Shown: piece by piece, positions 19,866-32,362 of the stretch
Numbering within the stretch: the first letter of the stretch is position 1
Layout: the number at the start of each line of letters is the position of its first letter
Assembly: GCF_914767665.1 (NCBI RefSeq)
Contig: NC_059505.1
Span: 41,289,506-41,353,505 of the forward strand
DNA: 64,000 nucleotides
Source: Harmonia axyridis
Lineage: Eukaryota; Arthropoda; Insecta; Coleoptera; Coccinellidae
Direction: 5' to 3'
The notes under the pieces: model-generated
What the model saw: only the letters and a program-made list of their open reading frames with translations
What the model was told of the DNA's origin: nothing
The model's database searches: none
Made by a program: the position numbers and the translations under genes

Positions 19866-22230
19866 TATGGTATTTTCAAACGTTGAAAAATCTCAATCTG
19901 TCATAAACTAATATTTATGCATTGCAGGAGTTCAAAATAACACCAGACGCAATTCAACAATATTATCAACTAATCGAAACGAGAAATCAAAATTCGCCAT
20001 TATTATGACTATATTGATATGCCAAAGATCATTTTCGTATACTGAATTGATACTGGCCAAACTTTTGCGAATTATATTACGTATGAGCATAAACGAGTGA
20101 TGCAAATGCACGTATAATCTTTCTAATTTATCAAACAAGATATAAAAAACCAGTCTTTATGTCAAATATTCCAATAAACATATTTGCATCATTCTATACA
20201 ACACTTCGAAAGGAGACATACCATCATAGATATTTTTGTTTAGATTGTTGTTAGTGTTATACATATTTACTTAGTGTTATATGTGTTTTTTCATTCAGAA
20301 ACTGTTGATCATCGAATGTATCTGTTTTAAATCCGTGCCACAACCAGGTATATAATTTCTTATCAATTTTCAACTTTGTTCTACATTTTAATTCATTTCG
20401 CAGATTTTTTGATCTCTATTCATTACAAAACGACTCAGCAATTGAAGACTCAACTGTTTCTTCAAATTTCAAGTATTTATTCCAAAAACTGAATACATAG
20501 TAGCAAATTTGGAATATCGAAATTAAATAAAAATATGGATTTTCGGTTCCATTTACCTACAATAATTGAGTTGGTATGTTTTGGAGTGATGATTTTTTGT
20601 CTTTATTATTAAATCATTATTTGAATGTTATTGTCGAATGTTCTTTGATGAGTTTTTGTTTCTTCATTAATTGTAAGGAGAGTTTATAACAATACAAGTG
20701 TTCACAGTAGTAGATTAATACAGTTAGCTGTTTTAAATGTTTCAATGTCCACTTTTAATTTTTGTTCATTTGCAGAAGACATGTTGACAATTTGTATCTA
20801 TATCATTGTGATTATGCAAATGATAGTCTTTGTAGTGATAATACTTGTTCTTTATTACCTCTTTCAGTTGAGACATACTATGAGTGTCTTGAGTAGCTGA
20901 TAGTTAATAATTATTACAATATAATTGAATAAATTTGATGTGAGCTGAAAAGCCAAATAATTTTCGAATAATATTGATTCTTCTATTCTGAATAAGTGAG
21001 AAGAACTATTCTCAATCTGAAAATTTAAATAACGATTGTGAATCAGAGCAGAGTTCAATAATGATGGAAGAAATTTTGAAAATATTTTCACATTCTCACA
21101 TGATTTTACTATTGTCATTTGTAGTATTATCAATTAAAGAGATAGGTGCTATTGTATACAGGTCTATAATTAGTTTCCAATGTTTAAATTGGTTAAATAA
21201 TCATTAATAATGAAAAAGAAACTATTATGCTATTTTGACGAAAATGTTTAACCTATGATAATTTTACTTTCAATATTTATTCCACTTTTAGGTATTGATA
21301 TTGTTGTAGATCTCAAATATGCCAAATCATAAATAGTCTCTCTCAATTTCGAATATTGAAATGTGTATTTTTTTAGACGAATTTTTGTGAAATCAAAAGA
21401 AATGAAAATAAGCTTTTACTTATTTCATAACCAATATTATATAATATCTAATATCTATAATATAACTATTTCGGTTATGGAAAAATAGTATTGCATTCTA
21501 GTACTTTTAGTTGCTATTGTGATTATGACAGGTGATATCGAAATCACTATTCCTATACTCAAAAATTAGAACTAGAAGTTTAACATTCTTTAATTGAGAA
21601 ATGTGTTTTTGATTGTGAGTAATTCTACAATTTGTGACTTGTATTCTCAATATATCAATTAATAACGAGGTTAGTTATTTTATTCTCATAATCATTTCGA
21701 AGAAACTCACTATGAGTTACCCAGATGAAAAAATTATTGGAAAAATATTGGTGACATATCTTTTTATTTAAAATGATTTTGAATTCATGAAGGATATTTT
21801 TTATGTATTCTTTTTTGATTCAAATAATGCTATTATTATTAAAATCCAAAATCATTGACAAATGAAATTCAAAACAATTTTAAACGAGTATAAAAATGTA
21901 TTCCCTGTGGATTTCAGCGTTTTTCCAAAAGGGAAAATTCTTGTTAACCACCAAAACGCACAAGTAAATTAATTATCAAGTTCAAACTCAATTAATTGGG
22001 CAATTATATAAAATCCCTCAAGATGAGAAATTCACAAAATATTATCAGTCCAAGACCCTCATTGTTCAAAGTTCTGCTGGGATAAATGTTAAGCTGAGTT
22101 TCTACAGGAAGTTACGTGGGAGTGTGACGTCAGAGGGTTCATCCAGGGGTGTAGAGGACCATTTAAATCCTTGCAAAAGAAAGAGATCGGTTGGAATGGT
22201 TACAGGATTACAGTGTATTGTATTTAATAG
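19866..22230. other. AT-rich stretch without recognised features
   Basis: Very AT-rich. Only short random frames are present, and no terminal repeats, splice patterns or RNA genes stand out. A slightly GC-richer patch at 22060-22160 contains TGTGACGTCAGAGG, a CRE-like site. Confidence 0.5.
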
Positions 22231-22239
22231 GAACATAAG

Positions 22240-22770
22240 GAACAATTTAGGTGGTTGACTTAGGTTAAGGTTGACTCAGGTTGAGGTTGACTCAGGTTCA
22301 GGTTGACTAAAGTTTAGGTTTGACTGAGGTTTGGATTGACTGAGGTTAAGTTGATTGAGTTTTAGATTATCTGAGGTTCAGGAACTTTTTTAGTTACTTG
22401 TTAGTGACATTTAGCGATTTCTAAGAAACTTTCTTGATAGTCTTAGTAACTTTTTGGAGGTTAAGTTACTTTTTTTTTGGTGACTACAATCAACTTTTAG
22501 TAATTTTGTTTTAGGTTGACTAAAGATTAGGTTCGACTGAGGTTCAGATTGACTAAGGTTTAGATTATCTTAGGTTAGTGACTTTTTTTAGTGACATTTC
22601 AGAAACTTTCTAGTGTGTCTCAGTAAGTTTTCAGAGATTGAGGTACTCTTTAGTGACTTTAATCAACTTTTACTACCTTTAGTTTAGTTTGACTAAGGTT
22701 TAGGTTGTATTAGGTTCAAGTAGACTTCGGTTAAGGTTGACTTAGGTTGAGGTTGTCTTAGGTTTATATA
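22240..22770 (+). repeat. degenerate minisatellite, TTGACTnAGGTT-type units
   Basis: Imperfect 12-18 bp units such as GGTTGACTCAGGTTGAGG repeat densely at 22248-22385 and return at 22510-22575 and 22680-22770. Related TTAGTGACTTT and CAACTTTTAGTAA blocks occur twice in between, so a larger unit of roughly 270 bp was also duplicated. Confidence 0.75.
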
Positions 22771-23013
22771 CAATTGGAAGTTAGTACGATTCTTTTCTTT
22801 ATGTGTAACGGCTTTTGTTAATGATTTGAGATATTCTTTCAAGAAATACTATACCACAATGTAAAATTTGCTATGTGTTTCAAAAATGAATTTCTCTGGT
22901 TACTTTATTGTTTTTCAATAAATGCCTGGAATATTTTTTCAACAAATACTATACCACATTTTGAAATTTGCACTGTTTTTCGGAATAATGAATCCAAACT
23001 TGAACTCATCTGG

Positions 23014-23594
23014 TAACTCCATAGAGATAGATGGAGGGAGTATACGCAATCTTTACATGGTTAGATTACGTTGTCGGATTGTGATATATTTTCAGATCCA
23101 CAATTTTACTATATCGTTATGAATGTATATTATATTGAATGAAATATATTTATTTGAGTGATTCCCGATTAAATATGCAAATTTGAATATTTGGAAGCCG
23201 ATATTTTTCCTAATTGTTGAATTCATAATAAGCAGAATATTTATTATTTTCTGTATCTACCTGCTGAAATCCAAGGTTTGGCAACTTTTGCTCTACTAGT
23301 GTCATCGGTTGTTTCACGTCGTTCGGCGCGCTTGAAGTTTGTTTTCTGAATTCCTGATATATTTAGGTATTTATTTCAATACATTTTGAGTTAATATGAA
23401 ACGTTGATTCACTATGGGACATAAGAAGTGCGTTCTTTGTGGAGAAACTCGCGAATTGACTGAAATATCGTATCACTGATATGTTTTCATATCCGCGCGC
23501 TTCATGTCAAGTTTGATAGTTCATGTTGGGGACAAAATTTATTTACTGAAAATGACATATGCTCCCTCTTTCTAGGTTTATTATTCTGGGGGTT
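23014..23594 (+). repeat. THAP-associated MITE family T, copy T2
   Basis: The ends are CATAGAGATAGATGGAGGGA and ATGCTCCCTCTTTCTAGG. The plus strand carries an ATG at 23414 opening MGHKKCVLCGETRELTEISY-His-stop, with a Cys-x2-Cys pair. The interior is collinear with the other T copies. Confidence 0.75.
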
Positions 23595-23599
23595 ACTCT

Positions 23600-24173
23600 T
23601 ATGTCATACTCAAATACGTCTCATTTGAATACGATCCTCCAGGTTTCTTCCACGGAACCAACCAATGACACCACAAGACCCATCTCCAGCCCCATTTTCA
23701 GACCAGGGATGATTAATTAATTAAAAATCTTAATCAGCAGGCCATCGTGGAATTTGTGCAGTAGCGCGCCGCCCAAATCGGGTTAAGGGGCTCTAATTAG
23801 CAATCAACGCTGACTGATAAGAAAGGCAAGGGGGCAGTGCGGTGGTACAGAGGGGTGGGCGCAAGGGGATGCTTGTCGTGGGAGAGGACTCGATCCGTTA
23901 GGAAGAGGCCCGGGTAGCTCGCTATATCGATTCTAACGCGTTGCGAACTTTGACATTTTAGGTTGGGACGCATAGGCGTAGGAAGGATGGGGAAAGTAGG
24001 GTTTGATGCTGAGGTATAGGCAGGATGAAAATCTTAAAGAATCCGGAAAATTATAGCCTTAGATGATGATATATGATGAAAGATTTATAAAATATTGGTC
24101 GGTTTTAATTCAAACATTGAGATTTTTTTATGAGATAATTTCATGACAAACAATCGAAAGCTCGTTCCTTGGT
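23600..24173. other. GC-richer unique segment with homeodomain-like sites
   Basis: Unlike the flanking repeats, this region is GC-rich (CAGTAGCGCGCCGCCCAAAT, GAGGCCCGGGTAGCTCGC). It also has TTAATTAATTAA at 23714 and TCTAATTAGCAATCAA near 23790. It contains no long frame. A host regulatory element is possible but unproven. Confidence 0.25.
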
Positions 24174-24181
24174 ACCTCAGA

Positions 24182-24424
24182 CAGGCGCGGATCCAGGCCC
24201 CACTTCTGGGGGGGAACTTTTAAATACTCAAAATACTGAAAATGAGGACACCGACACTTTTCACAAAATGTATTGAAGGTGAAATTTTTGCTTATCTTGT
24301 AATTATTTGAGCCTTAGTACGTCAAATTCAAGGAGGGCCGGCAAAATTTAAGAGGTACCCGGGCCATTTGGGGGGGGGGGGGGAACGTTCCCCCAGTTCC
24401 CCCCCCCCCCTGGATCCGCGCCTG
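24182..24424. mobile_element. hAT-type MITE with perfect 8-bp target duplication
   Basis: Terminal inverted repeats CAGGCGCGGATCCAGG and CCTGGATCCGCGCCTG are perfect over 16 bp. The flanks are ACCTCAGA on both sides (24174-24181 and 24425-24432), the 8-bp duplication typical of hAT. The interior is 243 bp with long G and C runs near 24370-24410 and no transposase. Confidence 0.9.
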
Positions 24425-24985
24425 ACCTCAGAGTGATAATCATAGATAGAGGGAGCATATGTCATTTTCAGTAAGCAAATTTTGTCCCCAACATGATCTA
24501 TCGAATTTGACATGAATCGCTCGGTAATGAAAACATATCAGTTACACGATATTTCACTCAATTCGCGAGTTTCTCCACAAAGAACGCACTTCTTATGTCC
24601 CATAGTGAATCAACGTTTCATATCGACTCAAAATATATTGAAATAAATACTTTAATATATCAGAAATTCAGAAAACAAACTTCAAGCGCGCCAAACGACG
24701 TGAAACAACCGATGACACTGGGAGAGCAAAAGTTGTCAAACGTTGGATTGCAGTAGGTAGATACAGAAAATAATAAATATTCTGCTTGTTATAAATTCGA
24801 CAATTGGGAAAAATATCGGAATCCAAATATTCAAATCCGAATATTTAATCGGAAATCACTCAAATAAATATATTTCATTCAGTATATTATAAATTTATAA
24901 TGATATAGTAAAATTGTGGATTTGAAAAAATATCACAATCCGACAACGTCATCTGACCATGTTGGGGACATGTAAAAATTGCGAT
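24425..24985 (-). repeat. THAP-associated MITE family T, copy T3
   Basis: It starts at the ACCTCAGAGTGATAATCATA end, which is also the target site of the hAT MITE, and runs to about 24985. The right terminus is lost at the junction with the foldback element. Confidence 0.7.
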
Positions 24986-24998
24986 GAATTTGAATATA

Positions 24999-25703
24999 CA
25001 ATTTTCCGATTACTCTAACTGAGCTGATTCCAAAAATGTATCACATGTTGATTCCAATTGGTACAGGGTGGACCAAAATACAATAGTTTTGTGGGTGCTC
25101 ATAAAGTAACGCGTAACATTCTTTATTAATTAAATAAACAATATTATCAAAAATACTTATTGTCTAGCGGCAATTGGTTTGAATGTAACACCCTGTAGTT
25201 TGTCTCATTTTTACAATAATAAAAATAAGAAATAATTTCTTTGATATTCTGTCTGCTAGACCAAAAATACCAAACATTTTTGGAAACAGCTCATTTTTAT
25301 TAATCTAAGAATGTAACAAACTACAGGGTGTTACATTCAAACCAATTGCCGCTAGACAATAAGTATTTTCGATAATATTGTTAATTTGACTAATAAAGAA
25401 TGTTACGCGTTACTTTATGAGCACACACAAAACTATTGTATTTTTGTCCACCCTGTACCAATTGGAATCAACATGTTATACATTTTTGGAATCAGCTCAG
25501 CTAGAGTAATCGGAAAATTGAGACAAAATGGGGGTGTTCCATAAAAAAAAATGACGGTGACGTCATTACTCGAAAGTAATTCACCCTGCATATTAGATTA
25601 TTATTTTAAAATACGGTAAATTAAAATGAAAAATCGACTAGTTTTAGGATTATTTCTTAAAATGGTCTGTTTAGCTAAAAATGAATTTGTTCCATACACA
25701 GTG
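24999..25703. mobile_element. CACTGTGTCCG foldback element, partial (copy i)
   Basis: The left arm is truncated and starts at TTTTCCGATTACTC. The right arm runs to CACAGTG at 25703 with a small loss of the TTTACGGA block. The arms (about 25000-25200 and 25310-25510) are inverted copies containing GTTACGCGTTACTTTATGAG. It is the same element as 32756-33672 and 49395-50289. Confidence 0.8.
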
Positions 25704-26690
25704 TAGACGTAAATGAGCGAATTCGTAATGGAAAGTTTCATGAAAAGAATATGGTTCTGAGGCAGCCATTTGTCTGATAGCTTCAATACCATACCTTCCC
25801 CCTTACAATAAAATAAACATACATTGATTCCTCTGTAAATAAAATCTTTTTATTTTATGAAAAGAAAATCCTTTATTGAAAACCCCCTTATTACTCGTTC
25901 TAGTACTTAAATCCTGTGAAAATTCGATAGATATATCCCTCAGATGCATTGGAGCATAGAGTAATTGCACACAAAAGCGTCTGAACACCGAAGCATCATT
26001 ATATTGTGTATCACATTCATTCCACGAGTATCGCTATTAAAATTGGCGCTGGGATCTGTATATTCTATTGAATGTTCGTTAGTACACAAACCCCAATTAA
26101 AATGGAACTACACTCTACTCGAGCATTGTGAAGATCAAAATGAGGGGTGAAACATCTATATTTAGAAATAAAAAGTTGGTCATATCGACAATTACCGCAA
26201 TTCAAACAAGAATAAGGCACAGATAATTGGTCTAGACGTTCAGTGTTTTTCTTGCCATAATAATCGTAAACAAGAACGGTAGTATTGAGGGGTTTTCTTC
26301 CACCAAGGTCTGTTGATGCTGCATAATGTTGGGGGACTTAATTTATGACATATGATATGAATTTACACTATGGACTTTTTTACGTTGAATGGTATAGAAA
26401 GTAAGAGTTTATCTCAGGACTTATGTTTGTGTTTACGTATAAGTATCCGCCATTTTTCTATTGGATTTATGCGTGTAGTCGGTGTTTTGTGAAGTTTGTT
26501 GAAAAATTGGCTGTATCGAAAGTTACGATACATAAAGTTTCACCAAAACTAACGTTTGGATGTTTACGGCGATACCTATTGCATTTCTTTGGATACGAAA
26601 TTATGATTTTCAGTCTGGTAGAGTGAGGTATTTCATTGATCTCATAATTCTGGAAAGCAGGTTATCGATTGCAGATTTTGCTTTATGGTC
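25704..26690. other. AT-rich stretch without recognised features
   Basis: Only short frames are present and no repeat family found elsewhere in the window is recognisable. Nothing supports a gene. Confidence 0.4.
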
Positions 26691-26829
26691 TGAGTTATTT
26701 CACTCAGGTTAACGATGCTCTTCTATGGAGCCTGAAGAGTATGAGTTACTCTACAGACTCACTAAGCTTGGCTTTGACTGTATAGGCTATGTTGACGACA
26801 ATGGACAAAAAGTCCTCGATGTATCGATG

Positions 26830-27012
26830 TATCAAAATCAGAAAGAGGCACAGGTATAGCCTAAAACGAGGGTTTCTAGATCTCTGGGAAGTGAGCCTTC
26901 TATCTTGCAAACCGAAACATTAGCTGCCTATTCTTGCGCCCAAGAGTGTCTCAAAAGAAACCTAAAAAGAGGTGCTTATTTACATCACTACGGACATCCA
27001 AGCCACGCTGTA
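26830..27012 (+). mobile_element. second RNase H fragment of the non-LTR element
   Basis: The sequence follows 2300-2440 closely (TCTAGATCTCTGGGAAGT, TGCGCCCAAGAGTGTCTCAA in both) in the same orientation, with frame-breaking changes. Only this short piece of the domain is present. Confidence 0.7.
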
Positions 27013-27137
27013 TCACCCTGTATATTATTTTAAAATACGGTAAATTGAAATAAAAAAATCGACGTGTTTAAGGATTATTCCTTAAAATGATCTGTTTAGC
27101 TGAAAATGAATTTGTTCATACTTTAAGGACACGGTGT
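27013..27137. repeat. solo arm end of the foldback element
   Basis: CACCCTGTATATTATTTTAA through GGACACGGTG matches the outer 125 bp of the foldback arms (compare 50158-50289). The other arm is absent. Confidence 0.75.
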
Positions 27138-27139
27138 AT

Positions 27140-28157
27140 ATGTCCTCGATAACTTCTGCACGAATTCCATCTTCAACATATTGAATTGATTGTGGAGCAT
27201 TGGCATAGACCTTCTCTTTTGTGTGGGCCAAAGACAAAAATCTAAAGGTGTTAAATCAGAAGATCTCGGTGGCCAATGGTGACCAGAAAATTTTTCTTGA
27301 GAAATTGCGTTTGTTTCGTTGCTTTTATGGCGAGTGGCAACCTCTTGTTAAACATAAACGTTGTTCACATCAATTTCTTACGATTCCGATCATGAAAAAA
27401 TTAATTATAGCTCGGTAGCGCAATTCATTCACCGTAGCAGTTGCATCAGCTTCATTTCCAAATGAATAAGGTCCAAACACACCACCAATTCAAACACCGC
27501 ACCAAACAGTGACATATTGAGGATTTAGAGGCCTTTCAACAATCATTCCTAGATTTTCCGAGCCCCAAATGCAAAAATATTGCTTATTAACGTAGCATCT
27601 GGAGTGAAAATGGACCTCATCACTGAAACTGTTTTTTCGATGAATATCTCAATCATTTTGATGCATTTCAAGGACCTTATCAGCGAAGACGTTGCTGGTG
27701 ATCGACCGACTTGAGTTCTTGTGTTAACTGAACTTTTAAAACCAACTTTTTAAGATCTAAGTCTGTAAGCAAAATATGGTATACTATCGTTTGTAGAAAA
27801 CATTATTCCCAAGATCGATAAAAAATCGACAAACCTAGGTTCTGTGAAAACTACGAGCTAAAGCAGCAATATTCTCAGTTGTTCTTGAGCGACGCACACG
27901 GTTTCGATTCTCCACATCATTTTGTCGGTCGAGAAGGAGTTTCAGGACGACTCAAAAATGCTTCAGTTTTAAGAACTGTGACTGAAATTTTTACCATTTT
28001 TGAAGTGAATTGTAACAATTTGGAAGCGTCGTTGAAGCGTGTATCGTTCCATTTTTAGTAATGGCGTAGTTTTTACTAGTCAAATGTCAGAAGTATACAG
28101 TTTCAAAAGTGACAGTTGCCCAGATAGTGGTCTATTCAGAATGAAATCTCTTAATGG
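27140..28157 (-). mobile_element. older DD41D-related mariner-like element, heavily decayed
   Basis: On the minus strand TVWCGV, IGGVFGPYSFGNEA, VNELRYRAIIN and PPRSSDLTPLD can be picked out with frameshifts between them. The right end CATTAAGAG with CCACTATCTGGGCA is the terminus shared with 784-846, 44931 and 63025. No frame is usable. Confidence 0.65.
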
Positions 28158-28796
28158 AAATTCTTAATCTGAAATTATTGAAATTTAAATATAAATTCTG
28201 CAATTATTGGATAAATAAAATAATAACCTTTTTTTATTTACCTTTTTTCATTGAGGTGACATTAAAGAAATTATGTTCAAGCTATGTAAATCACTGCTAC
28301 AATTAAAAATAGATTAGTTGTAAATTAAAAAAAAATCCCTCCTCCCATTTTCAACTTTCACCAGTTGGATACAGCAAGCTAACCACCCTCGATTTACAAG
28401 TTTCTACGAAAATTTCCTGTGCCTACCGTTCGAAAATCAGAAATAGTTATATTTGGGGCGAATTATTCCCAAACATGCCATTCTTCAATTTCTTCTGATT
28501 TTGGCATAAGATAAGAGAAATAAACGGTTATTTTACGATTCCGTTGGCCTTTCGCGTGATGTAAACAAACTCAAATGGAACAAACGGTGCAATCAGATCA
28601 TGCTTCTAATTTCCTAACAGAGACAACGGATTTCGTTTTAAGGCGATAAATCGACATCAGTTAGACACTATTATGTATTTAGATAAAACTAGAAATGCAA
28701 CTATCAAAACATAAGAGAAAATATAAGAAAAATGAGGAAACTGTAGAGGATATGCGACGTTTTTTCGAAAGAATACCAACCACTTCATTAGAGAAA
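28158..28796. other. AT-rich stretch without recognised features
   Basis: A 41-codon lysine-rich reading (MQLSKHKRKYKKNEETVED) begins at 28695 and runs into the T4 repeat. It is not supported as a gene. Confidence 0.4.
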
Positions 28797-28817
28797 GTGG
28801 CTGAATTTTTGATATGT

Positions 28818-29414
28818 CATAGAGTAATAAACATAGAAAGAGGGAGTATACGCAATTTTTACATGTCCCCAACATGGTTAGATTACGTTGTAGGATTGTG
28901 ATATATTTTCAAATCTACAATTTTACTATATCATTATGAAAATATATTGTAATGAATGAAATATATTTATTTGAGTGATTCCCGATTAAATATGCAAATT
29001 TGAATATTTGGAATCCGATATTTTTCCTAATTGTCGAATTTATAATAAGCTGAATATTTATTATTTTCTGTATCTACCTGCTGAAATCCTAGATTTTGCA
29101 ACTTTTGCTTTCCTAGTGTCATCGGTTGTTTCACGTTGTTTGGCGCGCTTGAAGTTTGTTTTCTGAATTTCTGATATATTTGAGTATTTATTTCAATATA
29201 TTTTGGGTTAATGTTAATAATAAACGTTAATTCACTATGGGACATAAGAAGTGCATTGTTTGTGGAGAAACTCGCGAATTGAGTGAAATATCATATCACT
29301 GATATGTTTTTATTTCCGCGCGCTTCATGTCTAATTTGATAGTTCATGTTGGGGACAGAATTCGCTTACTGAAAATAACATATGCTCCCTCTAGCTATGT
29401 TTATTACTCTGAGG
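28818..29414 (+). repeat. THAP-associated MITE family T, copy T4
   Basis: The ends AGAGTAATAAACATAG and CTATGTTTATTACTCT are inverted and complete. The subterminal CATGTCCCCAACATG is answered by CATGTTGGGGACA at the other end. An ATG at 29237 opens MGHKKCIVCGETRELSEI. This is the best preserved copy. About 22 bp outside each end are also inverted (GGCTGAATTTTTGATATGT). Confidence 0.8.
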
Positions 29415-30044
29415 TCTATAACATATCAAAAATTCAGCCAATTTGATAGGGAGTCACTTCCCTTAATAAAGTTATCCTTTCGACAATTTCAAAAACCACA
29501 GAATTTATCACAAATATCTGAAATATCGAGTAATTTTTCAAAGGTTATGGGGCTTTGACAATCGAAGTCAATTTGGACTACTAAGAGAATATAGGTTGAC
29601 GTCAGTTTGACAGATATTCTGCCATCTGTGATCATAGAATGGGATGAGAGTACAATTGTTCCAGAAAAGTTGTTATGTAGGTATTTTCAATTCTTATTAT
29701 GCAAGTCCATTGGAATTTAAATCTGTGATGATATCACGCTCTTCTTTTTTCTAAATTAATTGTTTCACCTGAACCAAAGCAAATTTCCAACAGAGCAACA
29801 TTTGCCGTATCGACCAGTGGAAAACAATAAACCAAAACAATCTTTTTCATTGAACTGTAATCTGACAATATAACCTTAATGCTCTCTCTTTCGAAATTCC
29901 CAATTAAACATTGTTAGCCCTTTCGATTATTTTTAATTAATTAATACCCCTTCCCTCAAACTCTACATTTCACTCATCAATTTAATTAAATTCCAAATAG
30001 GATATCAATCCTTTCTTAAAGAACACCTGAGGTGTACAGATTTT
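29415..30044. other. AT-rich stretch without recognised features
   Basis: Contains TTAATTAATTAATACCCC near 29933-29950 and a short palindrome ACACCTGAGGTGT near 30023. No gene is seen. Confidence 0.4.
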
Positions 30045-31745
30045 CCAATAAGAGGTTTCATTTCGATATAAAAAAGACCAGTATATTTTGATAGAAATCG
30101 ATGGAAGTTTATTTCATTGTGAAGAGGAAGGTATGCCATTAAAGATGGAAAAAGATATCAGCTAAATATGATAATTGCAGCACAATATCCTTTTCAAGAA
30201 ATTTTCTATGACCAATTCGCATATTTGAGACTGTATATCCTCGGCATCTTCACGAATTCCATTTTTAAGGTCTTGGAGCCTTGTCATAGACCTCATCTTT
30301 CACGTGGCCGCAAAGAAAAAAAGTCTGAAGGTGTTAAATCACAAGATCACGGTGGCCAACAACAGTTGCACCAGCCCAATTATACCACAAGCTGAACAAT
30401 TTCACCATATAGTGGCACGTTTATTTACTCATTTGTTTATTCATCCTTCTGATAAATACATGGAAGATTATTTTAACCCATCAAAAGTACATCGGGACTC
30501 AACATCTGATATAGAAACAATATAAAGGGTGTTTTTTCTAGAGCTGTAGAACTTTAAATTGCAATAAAACAACGATGGATTATTCGATTGACATGAATTT
30601 TATTAATCCGCAAGATAATCTTGTGGCATTACATTTTAAATATGATTTCTGCCATATGACCGCCACGGCTGGCTCGGATGTAGTCCAATTTGGACGTCCA
30701 ATTTTCGATGACTTTTTCCAACTTTTGTGGCCGTATATTGGCAATAACACGGCGAATGCTGTCTTCCAAATGGTCAAGGGTTTGTGGCTTATCCGCATAG
30801 ACCAATGACTTTACATAGCCCCACAGAAAGTAGTCTAGCGGTGTTAAATCACAAGATCTTGGAGGCCAATTCACAGGTCCAAAACGTGAAATTAGGCGGT
30901 CACCGAACGTGTCTTTCAATAAATCGATTGTGGCACGAGCTGTGTGACATGTTGCGCCGTCTTGTTGGAACCACAGCTCCTGGACATCATGGTTGTTCAA
31001 TTCAGGAATGAAAAAGTTAGTAATCATGGCTCTATACCGATCATCATTGACTGTAACGTTCTGGCCATCACTAAACAGTCAGTTTTTCTGGATGTAACGG
31101 TGTTTCGACATACACTTGAGGATTAGCTTCACTCCAAATGCGGCAGTTTTGTTTGTTGACGTAGCCATTCAACCAGAAGTGCGCTTCATCGCTAAACAAA
31201 ATAAAATGGACGTAGTGCGCGATACGTATTCCGCACAGAACCATTATTTTCGAAATAAAATTGCACTATTTGCAAGCGTTGTTCAGGCGTGAGTCTATTC
31301 ATGATGAATTGCCAAACCAGTAATGCCAACTTAAAGTTATATTCCTTGAAAAAAACACCCGTTACCTTACAAGGACCCAATCAACAGAAAATACGACAGG
31401 CTTGAGTTTTTGCGTTAAAAGAACTTTAAAAGTCTTAAGTACTACATTTTCATACAAAATACAAAGTAATATCGTTTGTGGAATGCCTTGGTCAACACAA
31501 CGGGATACAGCAGTAATATTTTCGCAAACGCACACGGTTTAGATTCTCCACGTAACTTGTCGTCACACCTAATATTCTTCCACCAGTTTCACTATTGTTG
31601 GCCAAAAAGGTGCTTCACGACTACCCAAAAGTGCTTTAGTATTGCTACAACTTCAATGCTTTTTCGAAGAATGTATCGTTTCATTTTTAGTAATGGCCAA
31701 GTTTTTGTTTGGCACATATATCAATTATTCTCTCGCAAAGTTCGA
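30045..31745 (-). mobile_element. older DD41D-related element carrying a nested DD41D copy
   Basis: The left end CCAATAAGAGGTTTCATT is the terminus of the family at 27140-28157. Sequence at 30185-30400 and 31375-31700 matches that element on either side of the insertion at 30525-31362. The right end is not clear. No open transposase. Confidence 0.65.
30525..31362 (-). mobile_element. DD41D mariner-like element, deletion derivative (copy C, nested)
   Basis: TA sites flank GGGTGTTTTTT and AAAAACACCC. It shares the family deletion and has two further losses, near 31070 and 31316. The frame 31027-30629 keeps FQQDGATCHTARAT and LTPLDYFLWGYVK. It is inserted in an older relative, so it is younger than that element. 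Confidence 0.8.
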
Positions 31746-31799
31746 AAGTCATCTGTCATTCAGTTTGTTTACAGCTCTTTATTTTGTCAGTAAAGTGTG

Positions 31800-32360
31800 T
31801 TTTGAATTTTCAAAAAGTAATAGTAAAATTGATCCTTCAATGTACACCGTGTATTGTTTTAGTACACGCAAGCAAGCTGATCTACATATGAAAGGGTCAT
31901 TTCAGTGTGAGATGAAGGTAAAATAAATTCTGGTGAGCGAATATCACGAATTAGGTCAAGAATCAATACCTGCCTGGGTTCTGAACTTTTCACATTTGAC
32001 CTTCCAGTTATAGCCCTCCTGATGCAGATCCTCAGCATTTTCCTGAGCGGAAGTGAATGCTCTTTTCAGCCTTTTCAATTTTCAAAGCGGAAACAACATA
32101 ATTGGGTAAAGGTTTCATGATTGGGAACTCGTAAAGTAATGAACTTGTGGGTATATGATTGTTAGGAGTACTACAGGGTACTCGTCAGGGGCCAATAATT
32201 TTCTTATTACGTTGTATTCTTGCTATTTTTATCAACATATAAGAGAAGAAAATGGTACTAAATATTGAAACGAGTTTGAAGTTATCAATTATTATGTGGA
32301 GAATATCCTTTTTTGCAAGAATGGATTTCGATATCAACTCAGAATAGTAATTTACGTAAC
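31800..32360. other. unassigned sequence
   Basis: Contains short frames only (for example minus strand 32481-32185). No domain or repeat match within the window. Confidence 0.35.
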
Positions 32361-32362
32361 AA

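Noticed and set aside
22240..22770. Interstitial telomeric repeat (TTAGG or TCAGG)
   Set aside because: The words occur within longer variable units and never as pure pentamer arrays.
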